NCBI GenBank assembly: GCA_003133405.1
Contig: PKXH01000027.1
Location: 32,247-71,122 of the forward strand
Origin: Acidimicrobiaceae bacterium
Lineage (GTDB): Bacteria; Actinomycetota; Acidimicrobiia; Acidimicrobiales; RAAP-2
Direction: 5' to 3'
DNA length: 38,876 nucleotides
A program made the position numbers and the translations under genes. Below, one piece after another: positions 35,270 to 38,876 of this stretch (within the stretch, counting starts at the first letter, position 1; every line of letters starts with the position of its first letter). The notes below the pieces were generated by a model that worked only from the letters and a program-made list of their open reading frames with translations, did not search any database and had not been told where the DNA came from.

Positions 35270-36195
35270 CGACGGGGCCGATACTCGAGGCCCGTGATCT
35301 CGTCAAGCGCTTCGGCGACCTGACGGCGGTCAAGGGCGTCAGTTTCGCCGTCGAGAAGGGCGAGAGTTTCGGACTCCTTGGCCCCAACGGCGCCGGGAAG
35401 ACCAGTACCCTGCGCATGATCTCGGCGGTCTCTGAGCCGACGTCGGGTTCACTCACGATTCTTGGCCTGGATCCCCGCCGCGACGGTCCCGAGATCCGTG
35501 GCCGTTTGGGCGTCGTGCCACAAGAGGACACCCTCGAACTCGAACTGACCGTACGCCAAAATCTCGAGATGTTCGGTCGGTACTTTGACCTCCCGCGCAA
35601 CGTCCTACGCGAACGAGCGTCGGAGCTCTTGGAGTTCACTCAGTTGTCCGAGCGGGCGAACGACAAGGTCGACGACCTTTCGGGTGGCATGAAGCGTCGC
35701 CTGACCATCGCCAGGGCGCTGGTGAACCAACCAGAGATCTTGATCCTCGACGAGCCCACGACGGGACTCGACCCCCAGGCGCGACACCTCGTTTGGGAGC
35801 GTCTCTACCGCCTGAAACGTGAAGGCGTCACGCAGATCATCACGACCCACTACATGGATGAGGCCGAGCAGTTGTGCGATCGCCTCGTCGTGATGGATCA
35901 CGGCACGATCGTGGCTGAGGGGCCGCCCAGCGAACTCATTGCCCGACACTCCACCCGCGAAGTGGTCGAGCTGCGCTTTGACACTGACTCACACGAAGAA
36001 CTCCACGAGCGTCTCTCGCCCTTCGCCCAGAGGGTCGAGGTCCTGCCGGATCGGATCCTGCTGTACGTCAACGAAGGCGACGACACGTTGCGAGAGCTTC
36101 ACGCCGTGGGCGTCGTGCCCACGAGCGCGCTCGTGCGTCGAAGTTCACTCGAGGACGTCTTTTTGCGCCTCACCGGCCGAACCCTGGTGGACTGA
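35266..36195 (+). CDS. DrrA/NodI-like ABC exporter ATPase
   Basis: The product of about 309 residues has Walker A GPNGAGKTS, signature DLSGGMKRRLTIARAL, Walker B ILILDEPTTGLDPQ and THYMDEAEQLCDR, followed by the C-terminal extension typical of DrrA/NodI proteins. It should energise the two permeases that follow. GTG 35266 is preferred to TTG 35236 because the conserved part begins at PILEARDLVKRFG and the leader ORF ends there. Confidence 0.9.
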   Translation: MTTGPILEARDLVKRFGDLTAVKGVSFAVEKGESFGLLGPNGAGKTSTLRMISAVSEPTSGSLTILGLDPRRDGPEIRGRLGVVPQEDTLELELTVRQNLEMFGRYFDLPRNVLRERASELLEFTQLSERANDKVDDLSGGMKRRLTIARALVNQPEILILDEPTTGLDPQARHLVWERLYRLKREGVTQIITTHYMDEAEQLCDRLVVMDHGTIVAEGPPSELIARHSTREVVELRFDTDSHEELHERLSPFAQRVEVLPDRILLYVNEGDDTLRELHAVGVVPTSALVRRSSLEDVFLRLTGRTLVD

Positions 36196-36197
36196 GC

Positions 36198-36995
36198 ATG
36201 TCGAACACCCTCGACGTCACCGCCGGCTGGTCCCGCTGGCGGCGCAGTTGGTGGTATCACGCGACGTACTACGCGCAAACGTGGCGAGGCTCCGTCGTGA
36301 GTACCGTTTTCTTTCCCATCTTCTTCCTCGCCGCCTTTGGCGTGGGAGTCGGACATCTCGTGACCGCCCACCACGGCCTGGTCCAAGGTCAGACCTACCT
36401 ACACTTCATCGCGCCGAGTCTGCTCGCCACGACCGCGATGCAACAGGCCGAAGGCGAGTCCCTCTGGCCCGTGCTCGCCGCAGTCAAGTGGCTGCGCACG
36501 TACCACGCCGCGGCGGCCACCCCGCTCGAGCCCGAGGACATCTTTTATGGGAAATTGGCGTGGGTCGTCACCCGATCCTTCCTCACCGGGGTCTTCTACA
36601 CGATCGTCATTGGCTGTTTTGGCGCCATCGAGTCCTGGTGGAGTCTGACGTTGCCCATTATCGGCGCGCTCGTCTCGCTGGCCTTCGCCGCACCCCTGGT
36701 CGCCTTTGCCGCCCGTTCGCAGTCCGACGGATCCTTCGTCACGATCTACCGTTTCGCCTTCGTGCCGATGTTCCTCTTCTCCGCGACGTTCTACCCCGTC
36801 TCGGCCTACCCCGGGTACCTGCGGCCCTTAGTACAACTCGTCCCGCTTTACCACGGCGTCGCGCTCGCACGCGCGGCCGCCTTCGGCCAGGGTTCTTTGG
36901 GAGCGATCACGATCCACTTCTGCTTCCTCGTCGCGATGGCGCTGGTCGGCATTGCCTGGGGTCGACGCACGATGCGTCGGCGCCTGGTGGACTGA
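36198..36995 (+). CDS. ABC-2 permease (NodJ/DrrB-like), first of two
   Basis: This 265-residue membrane protein has about six spans, TPLEPEDIFYGKLAWV as the cytoplasmic coupling region, and the ABC-2 signature end RFAFVPMFLFSATFYPVSAYP. It starts two bases after the ATPase stop and overlaps the next permease at TGATG. Together with that protein it probably forms a heterodimeric channel. Confidence 0.88.
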   Translation: MSNTLDVTAGWSRWRRSWWYHATYYAQTWRGSVVSTVFFPIFFLAAFGVGVGHLVTAHHGLVQGQTYLHFIAPSLLATTAMQQAEGESLWPVLAAVKWLRTYHAAAATPLEPEDIFYGKLAWVVTRSFLTGVFYTIVIGCFGAIESWWSLTLPIIGALVSLAFAAPLVAFAARSQSDGSFVTIYRFAFVPMFLFSATFYPVSAYPGYLRPLVQLVPLYHGVALARAAAFGQGSLGAITIHFCFLVAMALVGIAWGRRTMRRRLVD

Positions 36996-37783
36996 TGCTG
37001 ACGCGCGTTCTTCCTCGTTTCGGTACGCGGCGTTCGACGCACATCTTCGAGCGCAACTTCATGGTGTACCGCTCACAGTGGCTCATGCTGGTCTCGGGCT
37101 TCTTCGAACCTTTCTTCTACCTACTCAGCATCGGGATCGGACTCAACAGCCTCGTCGGCAACTTTCACGTCGGCGGGCAAGTCATTACCTACGCCACCTT
37201 CGTCGCGCCCGCGATGCTCGCCACCTCAGCGATGAACGGTGCGGTGATCGACTCGATCTTTAATCCCTTCTTCCGACTCAAGATCTCCCACGCCTACGAA
37301 GCCGTGCTCGCCACGCCATTGGACGTGAACGACGTGGCGCTGGGCGAGGTCTGGTGGGCGTTGGCACGCGCTGGCATCTACGCCGCGTCCTTTATCGTCT
37401 GTATGGCGCTACTCGGCGACGCGAACAGCGTCTGGGTCGTGCTGTGTTGGCCCGCGGCCGTCCTCACCAGCTTCACCTTCAGCGCCTTGGGGCTGGCCGC
37501 CTGCACGTACATGCGCTCGTGGCAGGACTTCGACATCGTCGCCTTGGTTCAGCTACCTCTGTTCTTGTTCTCGGGAACGTTCTTTCCAATCTCGTCCTAC
37601 CCAGGGTGGCTCGGGGCCATCGTGAGCATTTCGCCGCTCTATCAGTCGACGTCATTGCTACGGGGTCTCGCCCTCGGACAGTTCGCGTGGATCATGACGT
37701 TTCGCATGGCCTACCTACTCGTGCTCGCCTTCGTCGGACTGACGCTCGCCGCTCGCCGCTTCCGACGGATCCTCGTGCCCTAG
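36995..37783 (+). CDS. ABC-2 permease (NodJ/DrrB-like), second of two
   Basis: From ATG 36995 this is a 262-residue relative of the preceding permease: ATPLDVNDVALGEVWWALA matches its coupling segment and QLPLFLFSGTFFPISSYPGW its signature. The pair looks like a tandem duplication. The track ORF from 35939 runs through the ATPase and first permease in the wrong frame and is rejected. Confidence 0.88.
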   Translation: MLTRVLPRFGTRRSTHIFERNFMVYRSQWLMLVSGFFEPFFYLLSIGIGLNSLVGNFHVGGQVITYATFVAPAMLATSAMNGAVIDSIFNPFFRLKISHAYEAVLATPLDVNDVALGEVWWALARAGIYAASFIVCMALLGDANSVWVVLCWPAAVLTSFTFSALGLAACTYMRSWQDFDIVALVQLPLFLFSGTFFPISSYPGWLGAIVSISPLYQSTSLLRGLALGQFAWIMTFRMAYLLVLAFVGLTLAARRFRRILVP

Positions 37784-37904
37784 GAAGCGTCGAGAAAAGC
37801 CCATTCCATCTCCAGCCAGCTTTCATCGTCCCCACAGTTCGACGCCCTCACGCCCGAGTCCCGTGCCGAGGGCAAACCTCTGAAGAAGTGGACACCTATT
37901 TATC

Positions 37905-38876
37905 TCACGACGGCTGCACCGACATCGTGACGAAATCGCGAGTGTCCCAGGATTCAAAGAAGCGTCCGGGTGGTTGGACCATCGTGGCGAGCAGATCCCT
38001 TCCATTGGCCGGCGACGCGGGCCCGTTGGAGCTTTGGGGTGAATATGTAGCGAAGACTGTCCAAAACGGATTCATGTCGAGCGGCATCGCTCGAATCGCG
38101 CCGGCCCGAACCAGGATTTCGGCGAGGTCAACGATATTCATTGGCCCCTCCACATAGACCAAGGCACCATTCTTGGTGACACCGAGCGCCGATCGTGGCG
38201 TATTTACCACTTGGCCCAGCGCACTGCCCCAGGTTGAAGTGTCGGCGGGATTGAGTCCGCGCACTGGTCGGCCCTTATCTACGAGCAGGGTCAGGTTCTG
38301 GCGAACCGCGACCACATTGGGCGTCATTCCAACGTCGCGCCCCCACTGGCCGACAGTCGCGAAGCCGTTGCGATAGATGACGAGCGATGCGCCGCCCGCG
38401 CGCAAGGGCGCCACCAAATGCCCTTCGCTGAAGTATCCGCCCTTGGTGTCCTTCATCAAGAAGCCACCGTTGAACGCCGCGACCAAGGTCCTTGACGCGC
38501 TCGGTGAAATCGGCGCCGTGTACTTCCAGAACTGCCCGCCCGGACTGAGACTCCCGGAGTAGAGCCGGGCTCGAAGAAGTTTGGTGTCCATCCAGGCAAT
38601 CCCGACCTCCACGCCGGAAGTCCCGGGCAAGCGAATCGAGGTGGTGTAAACCGCGGCGCGACCCGCCACCAGTCGGCCCGCCGCACGCCACACACCCTCT
38701 CCCTTATATCGAGTGCCCCGAAAGGGCGTTAGAGCCTCGGGCGTCGGCAGGGGCGCGGCCGATACGCGCAACTGCTTGCTCGTTACCGATTGGGCACGAA
38801 CGGAGTGCGCCACCGCCGTTCGTGCCGCGCCCGCCGAGTCAACACTCACCGCTGAAGCGAGGATCAAACCTGCGCC
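37905..38876 (-). CDS. Phosphodiester glycosidase-family (NAGPA/DUF2233) protein, 5' partial
   Basis: The frame is open to the right edge of the window, so the true start lies outside; the TTG at 38867 is not a reliable start. The visible 320 residues begin in an alanine-rich, signal-like stretch and continue with the family core: ASRTLVAAFNGGFLMKDTKG, YRNGFATVGQWGRDVGMTPN, RSALGVTKNGALVYVEG and AIRAMPLDMNPFW. The family includes the uncovering enzyme that removes N-acetylglucosamine from phosphodiesters and secreted bacterial homologues of unclear substrate. It is probably exported. It is convergent with the exporter operon; the 121-base gap between them holds nothing recognisable. Confidence 0.75.
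   Translation of the reverse strand, partial: GAGLILASAVSVDSAGAARTAVAHSVRAQSVTSKQLRVSAAPLPTPEALTPFRGTRYKGEGVWRAAGRLVAGRAAVYTTSIRLPGTSGVEVGIAWMDTKLLRARLYSGSLSPGGQFWKYTAPISPSASRTLVAAFNGGFLMKDTKGGYFSEGHLVAPLRAGGASLVIYRNGFATVGQWGRDVGMTPNVVAVRQNLTLLVDKGRPVRGLNPADTSTWGSALGQVVNTPRSALGVTKNGALVYVEGPMNIVDLAEILVRAGAIRAMPLDMNPFWTVFATYSPQSSNGPASPANGRDLLATMVQPPGRFFESWDTRDFVTMSVQPS

Noticed and set aside
35939-37783. 614-residue ORF on plus
   Set aside because: It runs out of frame through the ATPase end and first permease. Only 36995-37783 reads as a permease.

Overview
The window is high-GC bacterial DNA with actinobacterial features: many GTG starts, ATGA/GTGA gene overlaps, a twin-arginine-type signal on a solute-binding protein, and DrrA-like exporters. 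I infer an actinobacterium, possibly from Acidimicrobiia, but no ribosomal or other taxonomic marker is present and this is low confidence.

Region A (about 1-14991) is an integrated mobile element with visibly lower GC than the rest. A perfect 14-bp direct repeat lies at its two edges (1-14 and 14978-14991). The left arm holds an AbrB-like gene coupled to a tyrosine integrase with an unusual eight-cysteine module, a membrane J-domain protein, and a four-gene defence operon (unknown protein, HTH-ImmA/IrrE protease, type III Mod, type III Res) behind a good -35/-10 promoter. The right arm, on the opposite strand, holds an orphan beta-class DNA methyltransferase, a D5/P4-type helicase, a structured non-coding block (two large hairpins and a polypurine tract), a replication-relaxation-like protein, a small membrane protein and a TraD/VirD4-like ATPase. 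Three copies of the palindrome CGTCC-N4-GGACG lie near the element ends.

Region B (15159-30566) is host DNA devoted to aromatic acid catabolism. On the minus strand are a Liv-type ABC uptake operon (livM, livH, livF, livG, binding protein) preceded by a VanA-like Rieske oxygenase, and then pobA. On the plus strand is the apparently complete protocatechuate 4,5-cleavage pathway in the order ligK-ligU-ligJ-ligI-ligA-ligB-ligC, closed by a convergent TetR regulator. Vanillate and 4-hydroxybenzoate would both feed into protocatechuate, then into pyruvate and oxaloacetate. A frameshifted aldehyde dehydrogenase remnant of the vanillin/benzaldehyde type sits between the Rieske gene and pobA. A MetE-C-terminal-like protein lies between the element and the transporter.

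Region C (30806-38876) holds a fused 2Fe-2S/molybdopterin hydroxylase, two ABC-2 export systems (ATPase plus permease; ATPase plus two permeases, the latter preceded by a 23-codon coupled leader ORF), and a phosphodiester glycosidase-family protein running off the right edge.

The most original signals are the HTH-protease-controlled type III restriction operon with an unrecognised first gene, the double CxCxCxxC module in the integrase, the repeated palindromes at the element ends, and the structured intergenic block that may be a replication or transfer origin.
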